Shown: in pieces, positions 23,115 through 32,640 of the stretch
Layout: every line of letters begins with the position of its first letter
Numbering within the stretch: the first letter of the stretch is position 1
DNA from: Odiellus spinosus
Lineage: Eukaryota; Arthropoda; Arachnida; Opiliones; Phalangiidae
DNA length: 64,000 bases
Reading direction: 5' to 3'
Assembly: GCA_963920705.1 (NCBI GenBank)
Contig: CAWUCO010000002.1
Span: 992,001 to 1,056,000 of the forward strand
Made by a program: the position numbers and the translations under genes
Notes under the pieces: model-generated
What the model saw: the letters and a program-made list of their open reading frames with translations, nothing else
Told to the model about the DNA's origin: nothing
Databases searched by the model: none

Positions 23115-23448
23115 AAACTGTCAAATATAAACTTAATGTAATCTATTTCCCAATAATTTAATCTATAATAACTTGTTTTTAAATCACACAGGGGCGTACT
23201 TTTTTTTTTTTTTTTTTTTGCTCCGTTTGTTGACGAGCTAGGGCCTGACGACCATAACAGCTCCATAATAATACAAATTAATACAAATATACACCGTGAG
23301 AATGGAAGAAAATTCGCGACAATGGTAAAAAATTCCGACAATGGTAAAATTACAATGGTATAAAATCGCGACAAGAGCTGATACACTTGAATAAAGTATT
23401 AAAAAAAAAAAAAAAAAAAAAAAATTTTCTAGTAGTGAGTCCACTAAC

Positions 23449-26313
23449 TTAAATGTGGAGATATTTACGTAGGTGAGACCTAAATAGAGTGGTGGATCTT
23501 ATAGATGCCAGGTCAGATGGGAGAGAATTCCAAATGGGAATAGTTCTTCTAAAAAAAGAGTGCTTCATGGTGTTCTTAAGGGAGTGGCGCTGGAATAGCT
23601 TGCGCGAATGACCCCGGGTTGAATAGGTGGAACGAGCTAATGTAAAAAAAGTCTGGTCTGGTTGCTGAAGGATTTTGAAGAGACACATAAGATCCATGAA
23701 AGTTCGCCGAAGGGAAAGGGGAGACCAACCCAGGGAGGAAAGTCTATCATGACGGGGGAGATGTTGAAGATGAAAGGGGATGCGAGACGCGCGGCCTTGA
23801 ACATCGTCCAAAAGTTTAAGGTCCTTAATCATATGCGGGTTCCAGATTTGCGTGCCAAACTCAATAATGGGGCGGACGTAACAATTAAAGAGGCGAGTGA
23901 GAAGGGCACTGGAAATACCTGGGAAGTTAGCCTTGATTGTACCTAATAAGGAGTTGGCACGACCACAGGATTTCTTAATATGAGAATGAAATTTTAGGTC
24001 ATTAGAAATTTGGATACCCAAGTCACGACACTCATTAACACGTCGGATGTTGTTACCGCAAAGAAAGTAAGGGGAGGGGGTGTTACAGTCGGCTTTTGAA
24101 TTTTGAATAGTCAAAACCATGGACTTGTCGGCATTAAAGTGAAGGCCATTGCGACGAGACCAAGCCTCGAGCGTACGAAGATCCAACTGGAGAGAAAGAA
24201 CATTCCTAAATGACTTGACCACCTCAAAAATTTTTAGGTCGTCAGCAAAGAGACAAAGGGGTGAGGATAATTCCTGAGGGAGGTCGTTGATGTAGATAAG
24301 GAATAAGAGTGGGCCAAGAACGCTACCTTGAGGGACACCACTTGTAACAGGAAGAGAGTACCCAAGGGACTCATCAACACGAACTGACTGTGTTCTTCCA
24401 AGGAGATATGATCTAATCCAATTGAAAATGTTGTTGGAAACTCCGTAAGCCCGAAGCTTGGCAAGCAGCCTCTGATGAGGAACAGAGTCGAATGCCTTGG
24501 CTATATCGAGGTAAACTACGTCAACGCGATGGTTCGAGTCAAAGGCCTCAAGCCAGGTAGAAATGGCAGAGAGCAGGTTTGACTCAACTGACCGGTTGTT
24601 CAAGAAGCCATGTTGAAATTTGCTAAGGAAGGGACTAATATGTAGTAGTAAAGCCGAACGAATACACTTCTCAAGAACCTTGCATATGGTGGATGTCAAA
24701 CTAATTGGACGATAGTTTTCAGCCGCACTCCTACTACCTTTGCCCTTATATATAGGGGTGACATGTGCATGACGCCATTCAGAAGGAATGGAGCCTTCTA
24801 TAAGTGAGGTCGTAAAGAGAGAGTGTAAAGGACCAGAGAGGGACGAAGCACAGTTCTTTAGAAGACGATTTGGAATCCCATCTGGCCCGGAAGCACTCTT
24901 CACGTCCAAATTCCTTAAAATAAGACGGATTTCTTCAACTGTGGGAAGGAAATCAGGCATCGAAGAGGTACAGATATTGGGAAGGCCTGATAGGTCAGAG
25001 GGAGAGTTATTAAAGTTTTTAACAAGCGTAGAGTTTAGGATATTGGCCATGATAATATCAGAATCAGTTGTTTCCCCAGTTGGTAATTTAATATTAAGTT
25101 TTGGGGGAAGGGACCGAATTTGCTTGCGAACGAATCTGTAAAAAGCGCGAGGGTTAGTTTTTACATTCTTTAGTTTACGATGGTGAGAAGCAGCTTTAGC
25201 CTTGGAGACGAGAACTTTGACAAGGTGTACTTGAGCAGAGTATAGAGGATGTAAGTGATTGTAGGCGGTGAGATTCCCATTTTTAATAGAATGTCTAAGC
25301 TTTTTCCAGATTCGTTCTTTTTTGCGAATTGCGCGTTTGGTAGGGATAGAAATCCATGGACGTGAAGAGCGGGGAGTCGAATGATCAAACAGGGGTATGG
25401 ACTGAGAAATACAGTTAAATAGTTGTAATTTAAAAAAGTCCCACGCGGAGTCTATCGGGAGGGAGGTGAGGGGAGACCAATCTGTTTTGGAGAGCAGGGT
25501 ACTTAGTTTTTCAAAATCACCGCGGGAGTAGTCATAGTCGCGCTGGAAGCGCTGAGAGGGAGGAAGAGTACCAACTAGGGGGAAGACTACACGAATAACA
25601 GAGTGGTCACTCTTACCGATAGGAGGGAGACTTAGGAGGTCTGGCTTTACATTTGCCCTGGTAAGTAAGAGATCAAGGGTATTACAGCCCAGCACAGAGT
25701 TTTGACTAAAGCGAGTTGGGAAGGTTACATGTTGAGTTAGGCCCTGAGAGTGTATCATATCGAGAAAGTCTGAGTGTTGGGGAGTGGAGCCTGAACTTGC
25801 TACGTTAGAGACCCAGGAGATATGGGGCAGGTTGAAGTCACCGGTAATAATAAGTTCTTTACAATGGCGCGAGGCTTTACATATGTCTTCAAATAAAAGG
25901 TGAGAGTCCATCAGAGAAGAGCTACCCGGACGGTAGATACAGCCGAGGCTGATCCAAGAAATTGAGAGAGGGGGTTTTAACTCTATCCAGATAGACTCAG
26001 AGTAGTGGAAAGGGAGATTAAGTTCATGAAAGTTAAATAATTGACGCACATAGATCATCACTCCTCCGCCGGACCGACCAGATCTGTCTTTACGTAGGAG
26101 AGTATACCCGGGGAGATTGTACACAGCGTCATCTTGTGAAGCAGAAGCCCAGGTTTCAGTAATGCAAATACAATCTGCGTCCCAATCGGAAGAAAGTAGG
26201 GCAAATTCGCGGCGCTTGCCATATAGGCTCTGGGCATTGAAGGAGATGATGGTTAGGGAGGAGGAGCGGGGACTAAGGACGCTGGAAGGGGTGAGGGAAG
26301 AAGATAAAACTAG
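23449..26313 (-). CDS. LINE ORF2: AP endonuclease plus reverse transcriptase
   Basis: About 954 codons if counted from the ORF1 frameshift point. The N-terminal AP-type endonuclease shows SFNAQSLYGKRREF, the catalytic glutamate in ICITETW, GDFN, and SDHS. The RT follows (SGPDGIPNRLL, SEWRHAHVTPIYK, YRPISL, DIAKAFDSVPH, SGVPQGSVLGPLLF, then the catalytic FADD). The C-terminal region has no RNase H motif. The enzyme nicks target DNA and primes reverse transcription there. No AUG exists in this frame between the upstream TAA at 26365-26367 and the essential endonuclease start. The first in-frame Met lies after the catalytic glutamate, so translation probably depends on the frameshift at 26313-26319. 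The frame has no internal stop, so the copy may be young. Confidence 0.9.
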   Translation of the reverse strand, partial: LVLSSSLTPSSVLSPRSSSLTIISFNAQSLYGKRREFALLSSDWDADCICITETWASASQDDAVYNLPGYTLLRKDRSGRSGGGVMIYVRQLFNFHELNLPFHYSESIWIELKPPLSISWISLGCIYRPGSSSLMDSHLLFEDICKASRHCKELIITGDFNLPHISWVSNVASSGSTPQHSDFLDMIHSQGLTQHVTFPTRFSQNSVLGCNTLDLLLTRANVKPDLLSLPPIGKSDHSVIRVVFPLVGTLPPSQRFQRDYDYSRGDFEKLSTLLSKTDWSPLTSLPIDSAWDFFKLQLFNCISQSIPLFDHSTPRSSRPWISIPTKRAIRKKERIWKKLRHSIKNGNLTAYNHLHPLYSAQVHLVKVLVSKAKAASHHRKLKNVKTNPRAFYRFVRKQIRSLPPKLNIKLPTGETTDSDIIMANILNSTLVKNFNNSPSDLSGLPNICTSSMPDFLPTVEEIRLILRNLDVKSASGPDGIPNRLLKNCASSLSGPLHSLFTTSLIEGSIPSEWRHAHVTPIYKGKGSRSAAENYRPISLTSTICKVLEKCIRSALLLHISPFLSKFQHGFLNNRSVESNLLSAISTWLEAFDSNHRVDVVYLDIAKAFDSVPHQRLLAKLRAYGVSNNIFNWIRSYLLGRTQSVRVDESLGYSLPVTSGVPQGSVLGPLLFLIYINDLPQELSSPLCLFADDLKIFEVVKSFRNVLSLQLDLRTLEAWSRRNGLHFNADKSMVLTIQNSKADCNTPSPYFLCGNNIRRVNECRDLGIQISNDLKFHSHIKKSCGRANSLLGTIKANFPGISSALLTRLFNCYVRPIIEFGTQIWNPHMIKDLKLLDDVQGRASRIPFHLQHLPRHDRLSSLGWSPLSLRRTFMDLMCLFKILQQPDQTFFTLARSTYSTRGHSRKLFQRHSLKNTMKHSFFRRTIPIWNSLPSDLASIRSTTLFRSHLRKYLHI

Positions 26314-28274
26314 TTTTTTTGGTTCTGAAATGCAGGGGGGAATCTTGGTTGAAGGAGAGGTACGTTATTCGGATTTGAGAGAGAGGGAAGGGAATCAGGG
26401 AAGTTACAATTGGTCTGTAGGGTTGAGGAGGGTGAATGTTGGGTCGGAGAGGATTGAGAATTAAGTTTTACGATTTTGCCCTGACGGATCGAGAGTCCAG
26501 TTTCCCCTTGATTGCGACGGAATTTTAGTTCAGCTACCAGGCCTCTATGAGATTCGCGTTGCAAGGCCGTACGATCGTGAGCTACAGAGTATTCAAAATT
26601 ATGATGGCGACGCCAATAGTTGATACCTTGGACGAAGTATTGTCTGTGGCTGACAGTTTGAAATTGGAAACGAAGGGGACGATTGTGATCAGGATGAAAC
26701 TGACCGAGCCGTTTGATAATAATATGTTCACATTGGGAGTAATTAAATTCGAGATCTTGAAGGATGTCATAGGAGAAGTGACGATCATGGTCATAATCAT
26801 TATGATCGGGTATATGAAATAGTAGAGCGTTGAATTTACGGGATGAAATTTCTAACTGCTCATCAGTTAGAGGGCGATGATCGGAGGACGTAGGAGACGA
26901 ATCTGAGGGTAGAGACGAATCTGAAGGTGGAGTCGAATCGGAAGGTAGATACGAAGCTGAAGGTTGAGAAGAAACTGAAGGAGTTGGGAGGAGCTTTTTG
27001 ACGTCTAGGATTTCGTCACTCTGAGCTACAAGTTGCTCAGTGAGGATAGTGTTCATATGTTTGAGATCATCAATCGCTTCAGAGACAGGGAGTATTTTAG
27101 ATTTAATTGTGGTGACGTCATTTTTTAAGTCTTCACAAAAGAGTTCAAGAGACCGAAATGCATCACAGGAGGGACCCTTATCGTAAGGTAACGAAATGAC
27201 TGAAGTAGCCAAAGAGTCGCGAAGGAGAGTATTGGGTGAGGTAGGAACTTTAAGTTCGTTGGAGACGGGTAGAGAAGACATTGATTTTAATAGGAGAAAG
27301 TCTTCTTTTAAGCGGTTGAGTTCCGTATCAAGGTTGATAAGTTTTTCAAGACTAGAACCCCTCCTGAGGGAGATCAAATCTTCTCTCTGAGATCGTAAAT
27401 CTTCAACCAGGGTAGAGTGAAGCGTTTTAAAGTCAGAGATCTCGTCTGAGGAAGGGACGGACGGAGTAGTATCAATGGGTACTGAGGTGGCATACGTAGA
27501 GTTTGTAATACTGTTACATTGGGCTTCTAAGGCAGAAAATTCTTCGCGACGTGGGAGAGTTTTAAGGAGAAGCTTAGTATCATTAAGTTCTTTAGCGAAT
27601 TTTGAGATAATTTCAAGTAATTGAGGGCCACTAGTCACACAAGTAGGGCATAGGAAAACTAGGTTTTCACAAGGATGATCACAGTGGTAGTTATACATTG
27701 CTTCAGAAATTGCGACACAGGTAATGTGACACCAAGCTTGGCAAACTTCACATTGAAAGGATTTGTGTGTTTCCTCAACTGGGAAGGAGCACGTGGAACA
27801 GTTTAGAAGGTGCTGGGAAGTACCTTTATGACGTTTAGAAGTGGTATTTTTATGTATTTTTGGTTTGACTAGAGTTACTTTACGCCTAGTAGAACGAATA
27901 TTTTTTTTTTCGATAGTAGTTATAGGTTGACTAGAGGACGCGGAAGAGTCTACTTCAGTAGAGGAGGGCGTCTGTGAGTGGTCGAGAGACAATGTTGCCA
28001 AAGGGAGAGGGTGATCATCACGAACACCCCCCAGAGAGGTAGTTGAAACGTCCATAGAAAAAGAGACAGTGGCTTGGGGCAAAGGCTTAGAAACCCTTGC
28101 GGAACGCAATGTGTTTAAAGTAGGAGAACAGTCATTAATTAAGACATTAGTATTACCGGGAGATGAAACAAGAGTTGTAAATCGAGAGGGATTAACACTG
28201 GGGTCTTCCGGGGGCCTAGAACTGTTAAATGAACACGACTTTCGCGGAACGAGTGGGGAACGTCTTACCACCAT
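26310..28274 (-). CDS. LINE ORF1 with PHD finger and RRM-like C-terminus
   Basis: 654 codons from ATG (context atcaaaatgg) to TAG. Ser/Thr/Pro-rich N-terminus. At residues 159-212 a complete C4HC3 pattern (C159, C162, C175, C178, H183, C186, C209, C212) marks a PHD finger, known in ORF1 of CR1-type elements. Residues about 215-450 are leucine- and charge-rich with likely coiled coil. Near 470-495 there is an in-frame SDSSLPSDSS repeat. The last 150 residues (FNALLFHIPDH, IIKRLGQFHPDHNRPLRFQF, HDRTALQRE, ELKFRRNQGE) resemble the RRM-like and C-terminal RNA-binding part of LINE ORF1 proteins. It probably coats LINE RNA and acts as a chaperone. The stop directly follows a slippery A_AAA_AAC, suggesting a fused ORF1-ORF2 product as well. 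Confidence 0.85.
   Translation of the reverse strand: MVVRRSPLVPRKSCSFNSSRPPEDPSVNPSRFTTLVSSPGNTNVLINDCSPTLNTLRSARVSKPLPQATVSFSMDVSTTSLGGVRDDHPLPLATLSLDHSQTPSSTEVDSSASSSQPITTIEKKNIRSTRRKVTLVKPKIHKNTTSKRHKGTSQHLLNCSTCSFPVEETHKSFQCEVCQAWCHITCVAISEAMYNYHCDHPCENLVFLCPTCVTSGPQLLEIISKFAKELNDTKLLLKTLPRREEFSALEAQCNSITNSTYATSVPIDTTPSVPSSDEISDFKTLHSTLVEDLRSQREDLISLRRGSSLEKLINLDTELNRLKEDFLLLKSMSSLPVSNELKVPTSPNTLLRDSLATSVISLPYDKGPSCDAFRSLELFCEDLKNDVTTIKSKILPVSEAIDDLKHMNTILTEQLVAQSDEILDVKKLLPTPSVSSQPSASYLPSDSTPPSDSSLPSDSSPTSSDHRPLTDEQLEISSRKFNALLFHIPDHNDYDHDRHFSYDILQDLEFNYSQCEHIIIKRLGQFHPDHNRPLRFQFQTVSHRQYFVQGINYWRRHHNFEYSVAHDRTALQRESHRGLVAELKFRRNQGETGLSIRQGKIVKLNSQSSPTQHSPSSTLQTNCNFPDSLPSLSNPNNVPLLQPRFPPAFQNQKN
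26313..26319 (-). promoter_or_regulatory. Candidate -1 ribosomal frameshift site
   Basis: On the minus strand, ORF1 ends CAA AAA AAC TAG. The last seven bases before the stop form A AAA AAC in the ORF1 frame, the canonical X XXY YYZ heptamer. A -1 slip continues directly into the endonuclease frame, which is open from here to 23449. A downstream pseudoknot was not established. Confidence 0.65.
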
Positions 28275-28496
28275 TTTGATTCCTTTAACCGTCTTTCTGA
28301 TTCCTTTAACCGTCTTTAACTTTAACCGTCTTTAACTTTAACTGAAACTTAACGTAAACATTATAAAATTCACGTTTGAATATGACATTCTGTTTCTCGT
28401 CTATTCCGTTAAATTCAATCGCAATCTCTTCGAATTCGCGGTTAATTTAAGTCACGGGCCTTTTCTTCCCTGCTTTCTTTCCGAATCCTAATTCCA

Positions 28497-28730
28497 TAGT
28501 CCAAATCTGTTAGCTGAAAGTTTTGCGGAGATGGTTCATATCACGTTACCTACAACGCTGATCTATCAGGCTACTATTCCTCTAATCTAAACTGTAATTA
28601 TCTTTTCGACCTAATCGCCTTTAATAATCTTCAAAATCTTTATCATATCAATGTTCTAAATCCATCTCCTGAAACTGAGCTAGCAACCTCCTTAAACCTT
28701 TCTTTTTCTATTCGTCTAAAAATGCAACTG
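28497..28730 (+). pseudogene. Cys-rich CxxC family, broken copy 2
   Basis: Reads CGDGSYHVTYNADLSGYYSS, then NCNYLFDLIAFNNLQ and SPETELATSLNLSF, aligning along its length with 22883-23114 (YLYLIAF, SENELPISLNL). The codon matching the first cysteine is TGA instead of TGT, and the YC pair has become YS, so the metal site is lost and the copy is dead. It sits at the 5' end of the LINE, while copy 1 sits at its 3' end. Confidence 0.45.
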
Positions 28731-28830
28731 TTCGGCCATTTTCGAAGTGTCTATTTTGGCCGGTTTTTCGGGCGAAATTAGCTCGGGGCAATTTTGGCCG
28801 GTTTTTCGGGCCAAAATAGATAGTTTAAAA
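28731..28830. repeat. Short tandem words TTTTGGCCGGTTTTTCGGGC
   Basis: Two copies of a 20-bp word plus partial variants (gttcggccattttcg). Possibly the remnant of another word-array element. There is no CCTAA core within it. Confidence 0.4.
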
Positions 28831-29258
28831 ACTGTTTAGTCATATTTTAATATATATATATTTCTAATTTTGAAAAAAATTATGTATAAATTGCAACTAA
28901 ATATTCTATTATTTAAAAAATAAAAAGTACTTACAAGTTTGAGTCGCGGCGTTCGTGTCCAGTTTTAGAGTTTTAGAGTTTTTAAAAATGGTTTAAAGTT
29001 GAGATTTTAAGTTTAAAACTTGAGAATTTAGAAGTCGAGAAGGTTAAGACAGCAGAATTTAAAACTTGAAAAAAAAAAAAACATAAATTCACTGTAACGC
29101 CTATACAAATAATTCTCACGCATGACAGATAAAACTATAAAAATCACTTTAATTTATATCCTACACTTTGTTAAATTACAAGGCTAAAAGAGTATTATTA
29201 TAATCTAAACCTAACCTTTCATAAGTCAGTTAACTAATTATGATAATAATAGTATAGT
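28831..29258. other. AT-rich spacer
   Basis: No exon or element recognised. A-run at about 29069-29081. Confidence 0.3.
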
Positions 29259-29378
29259 TTACCCGATCTCGAGCGCGTCTTCGTCAGAGTCAGACCCTTG
29301 CCAAGACTCATTTTCAAACTCCAGCTCTTCATCAGTTTCCCCCTGATCCATATCCTTTTCTTCTACACCCTTATCCAT
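29259..29378 (-). CDS. Small acidic open frame
   Basis: 39 codons from ATG to TAA on the minus strand, MDKGVEEKDMDQGETDEELE then an acidic S-W-Q-G-S-D-S-D-E-D stretch. Composition is protein-like (strongly acidic, few rare codons) and the upstream frame is closed by TAA. It could be a terminal exon of a host gene or a piece of a transposon protein. No homologue is recognised. Confidence 0.2.
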   Translation of the reverse strand: MDKGVEEKDMDQGETDEELEFENESWQGSDSDEDALEIG

Positions 29379-29802
29379 CTCTTCATATTATTTAAATATT
29401 AATCCAAACATCGGGTTGGTGAAAAAATTTATAATTAAACTTCTTACTTGGTATATAACAGTTGAAATAAATCTCCAAATCGTAAAATAATCCGCGGCGA
29501 GCGTGAAAAAAAACGTACTTGCTCGATCAGGCTTTTATCCAAATATAAATATTCCCAACAGCCTTATATACTTTAAAATCACCGCTTAGAAGAAACCCTC
29601 AGGGTACGGACTGTTTTCTTTCCCGGGATAGTAGTAAACAGCACGTTGTTATTTCGGGGTCACTGTATTTTTGTTTTATATCGTTGTCTGACATAGCTTT
29701 TTTCAGCTTTTACAAGGCAACAGTTCAGACGACTGGTTCGGGACGGGGAGACGGAGATTCGACCGCGTCAAGTGGCTCCGTGTTACTGGTGCTCGGACGT
29801 GT

Positions 29803-31436
29803 CAGTAGCGCCGCCAGGATTTTACTCTAAGTAGGCACCGTGATTTAGAGCCCCCCCCCCCCTCATCAGGTTTTTCCTTGTCATTTTCAAGCTAATGTTA
29901 CATTATAAAAAGGTTGTAAGGAGATAGTTGCTAGGAGGGATCTAGGATAGTTCGGTGCAGGATAATTGGCTGCCAGAATATTGGCTGCTGAGAATATTCG
30001 GTGTGGGGAAAATTGGGTGCACGGAAAACTCGGTGTTTCAAAAAATTTTAATTTCAATTTAATTTTACAATTAATTTTAAAATTTTAAAAAGAAGCGTGG
30101 TGTGCTACACCAAAAATATACACCTTTCCCACATTTCACTATTTTGCTTTATAGGTCTTTTCAACCTTAATTCTTACTAATGCTCAATAAAAATTATAGC
30201 ATTTAATTGAGGCTTCAATCTATTTGTAATATTATAGATAGCCCGAGCTAAGGATTAACTAGTTGGAGGGATTTGCTAATTAGAAGGATTAACTAACCTA
30301 ACCTTACCTTAAAGATTACCAGATGGACGGGGTAGCTTGAGGAATTATCTAGTTGGAGGTATGGGCTAATTCGAGGGATTAACTAACCTAACCTTATCTA
30401 AAATATTATTTTGCACCGAATTTTCCGCCCAAACCGCACCAAATATTCTCGCTCCCAATATTCCTAACACCAAATTTTCCGGCAGCCAATTTTCCTGCAC
30501 CGAACTATCCGTATACGGCTAGGAGATAGTGACTTGTTCCCTCTGCTCTACAAGATGATATGGAAAAAAAGAATTTTCAGAATCACAAGTACTTTTCATA
30601 AAAATAAATACTCCAAATAATATAAAATCCACCCAGAGATTTCACCATGGGCAACTATCTTTCACAAGCAGATCTCAGCGATATAATAGCACTTGAAAGC
30701 GTATAAAGACTTTTCCGGGTGCCATTCCGCCTTAAGGTTTTGAAAAAAGTCAACAAACCCAAATCACCCCCTATAGAGTGCCAAAACCAGTGCTTGCCAC
30801 AAATTCCTTACTATAATAGTGTGCACAAAGGTTAGAATTATCAAAAATTAAAAGGAATCTCATGGCTATGAGCACAATACTGCACTGGTTTTCCTCTTGA
30901 AAACATTTTACCAGGTGGCAAACCTTTTTATTATATCCCACCTTAAATAGGCAGCACGTACAAAGCTATCCTATTCGTTATCTCTAGACCTTTTTTTTAC
31001 TTTAAGGAGCCTTTCTTTGTGCTTGCTTAAAATTTAGAGTGGATCAGTAAATATTTTATTAAGGAATGAAGAGATACCGTTAAACGCCCCCTATGGTGAG
31101 ACTAATATTCATGTTTTTGTCACTTGACACTATAAGGAGGGAAGTAAGAAGGTCTGTGAGCCTTTGGCAGTGATCTTTACAATTAAGTATTTTTAACTTC
31201 TGGAGCTGTCTCTACAGTCAAAGCACCCTTTTACAGATGATTATTTACAAGAAATATAAATTTATTTAACAAAGCCCACCTAAGCACTAAAAATTTAAAA
31301 GCCCTTTAGGCACCAGTTTCAAAATTCCGAGGCCCCCATAGGCACTAATTTCAAATTTTGGAGGCCCCTTAATTAGGCTCTAAATTTTTAAACGTAGGCA
31401 CGTGCCTACGTGTGCCTACTGCTGGCGGCGCTACTG
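29803..31436. mobile_element. hAT-like element, CAGTAGCGCCGCCAG ends
   Basis: Perfect 15-bp inverted ends (CAGTAGCGCCGCCAG) are flanked by a perfect 8-bp duplication ggacgtgt (29795-29802 and 31437-31444). It is 1634 bp with no transposase frame, so non-autonomous. A word-array element (29929-30521) is nested near its left end. Direct evidence of an exon insertion is given under the gene it interrupts. Confidence 0.9.
29929..30521. mobile_element. Word-array element, GCACCGAA/GCAGCCAA type
   Basis: The left arm has ggatagttcggtgcagg and attggctgccagaatattgg. The right arm has the inverted words (gcagccaattttcctgcacc, cgaactatcc). The middle carries two tracts with ttaactaacctaaccttacc. The direct repeat ggagatagt occurs at 29920-29928 and 30522-30530. 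Middle sequence 30108-30410 is an inverted relative of 33560-34160. Confidence 0.6.
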
Positions 31437-31713
31437 GGACGTGTGTGAAGTTTCATTACCTATAAGCGGTGGATCTATTCACTACTGCATTAACAAGGAC
31501 TGTCTGAGCTATAAACACGCTATATACATTCAGAGAGGTTGCGTTCTTAACCTTACAATACCTTCGAGCTACCTTAAAGAACTCCCCGCCTCGCGCTTTT
31601 GTATCAATTGCGATACGTATTCTTCGCACGAAAACCGCTATGGAAGTTCGTGCATTTTCTTCGACGAAGAGGAAAATCAAGAATACTGTTGTCGTTATCT
31701 AAAAGATTAAAAG

Positions 31714-32013
31714 ATGGATCTGTTTGAAGCGGACTATGGACAAATGGATTTTTTTCAGAATTACTACCATTTGTATATGCAGGTCTACTTTTCGTACCAT
31801 AACGGATGTAAAACCTGCCTCGTGGAAAATTTAACTTCTAAAGTGCCGAGGTTAGGAACCTTAGATCTAGTCGAAGTTATAAATAACAATAATGCGGAAA
31901 CTGAATCGGAATATTTAAAACATATAATTAGGATAAACACGTTCGTGTTTATTAGGATAAACACGTTCGTGTTTATCCCTTTATCTAAACTCGAATTTCA
32001 TCAGAAACCGTAA
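31714..32013 (+). CDS. In-frame continuation after the CxxC gene stop
   Basis: One codon after the TAA at 31708-31710, and in the same frame, an ATG opens a further 99 codons (MDLFEADYGQMDFFQNYYHL, then CKTC, later LDLVEVINNN and FIPLSKLEF). The CxxC and the hydrophobic-plus-N run resemble the family module, so the two frames were probably one protein and the TAA a nonsense change. A 24-bp direct duplication (ataaacacgttcgtgtttat with neighbours) lies near the end. Alternatively this is a separate small gene. Confidence 0.35.
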   Translation: MDLFEADYGQMDFFQNYYHLYMQVYFSYHNGCKTCLVENLTSKVPRLGTLDLVEVINNNNAETESEYLKHIIRINTFVFIRINTFVFIPLSKLEFHQKP

Positions 32014-32052
32014 TGTCTTTTCCAATGGACCCGCGGCGCTTGATAACTGAAA

Positions 32053-32080
32053 TCGTCGTCGTCGTCGTCGTCGTCGTCGT
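32053..32080. repeat. (TCG)n microsatellite
   Basis: About nine uninterrupted TCG/GTC trinucleotides. Confidence 0.9.
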
Positions 32081-32224
32081 TTCCCTCTTCCCACCGTCCA
32101 CTGAATTCGAATTAATACAGACAAAGGTACTTTTGAAAAAATTTGATAAGACTTCGATCAGGTACAAGAGTATCTCTAGTTAAACACAGATTTCAATAAT
32201 GAAATGTTGATTAAGTATATGAAG

Positions 32225-32640
32225 TAATAGAAAGTAAGGTGCCTGAATGGGTTACAAAAGGGTGAAATCTTAAGCTTAGCCGAGCTTTACTAATTGCTTC
32301 AAAATGAATAAACAAAAATTTTATTTCTTAAACAGTAGAATGATAAGGAATATCCATCGAATTCGAGTTAATAGAAAGTAAGGTGCCTGAATGGGTTACA
32401 AAAGGGTGAAATCATAAGCTTAGCCGAGCTTTATTAATTGCTTCAAAATGGTAAACAAAATTTTATTTCTTAAACAGTAGTATGATAATGAATATCCATC
32501 GAATTCAAGTTAATAGAGAGACAGATGCCTGTATGGGTGACGAAAAGGGTAAAACATATAACTAGCCGAGCTTTATTAATTGGCTTTAAATTGATAAACA
32601 AAAATTGATTTTATTAAACAGTAGATAAGTTTTTTTTAAT
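32225..32640. repeat. 142-bp tandem repeat, three copies
   Basis: Unit begins near agaaagtaaggtgcctgaat and includes cttagccgagctttactaat and atatccatcgaattc. The first two copies (32229, 32372) are close, the third is more diverged. Confidence 0.75.

Larger units (their letters stand above)
23201..28480 (-). mobile_element. Near-complete CR1-like non-LTR retrotransposon
   Basis: Minus-strand order: 5' UTR with repeated agacggttaaag units (about 28280-28480), ORF1 (28274-26310), ORF2 (26313-23449) and a 3' UTR with two A-runs (23401-23425 and the terminal 23201-23219). The 3' end gagctgttatgg...ccctagctcgtcaa is shared with the truncated copy at 10.9-12.9 kb. The PHD-containing ORF1, AP endonuclease, RT and absence of RNase H fit the CR1/L2 group. 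The exact 5' end and target duplication could not be fixed. Confidence 0.85.
29707..31710 (+). pseudogene. Cys-rich CxxC family copy 3, split by a hAT element
   Basis: The exon starts after acceptor ttttttcag (29706). It reads ...PRQVAPCYWCSDV up to 29802, and after removal of the element 29803-31436 and one copy of its 8-bp duplication it continues in the same frame: CEVSLPISGGSIHYCINKDC, a further FCINCDTYSS module, then CCRYLKD and TAA at 31708-31710. The CxxC...YCx4C spacing matches copy 1 exactly, which supports both the exon and its original continuity. The reading frame at 31402-31436 is element sequence, not gene. Function unknown; a zinc-ribbon-like fold is an inference. With a 1.6-kb insertion in the exon the gene is presumably inactive unless the insertion is spliced out. 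Confidence 0.55.

Noticed and set aside
23662-28335. Plus-strand frames opposite the LINE
   Set aside because: Antisense shadows of ORF1 and ORF2, which have clear domain content.
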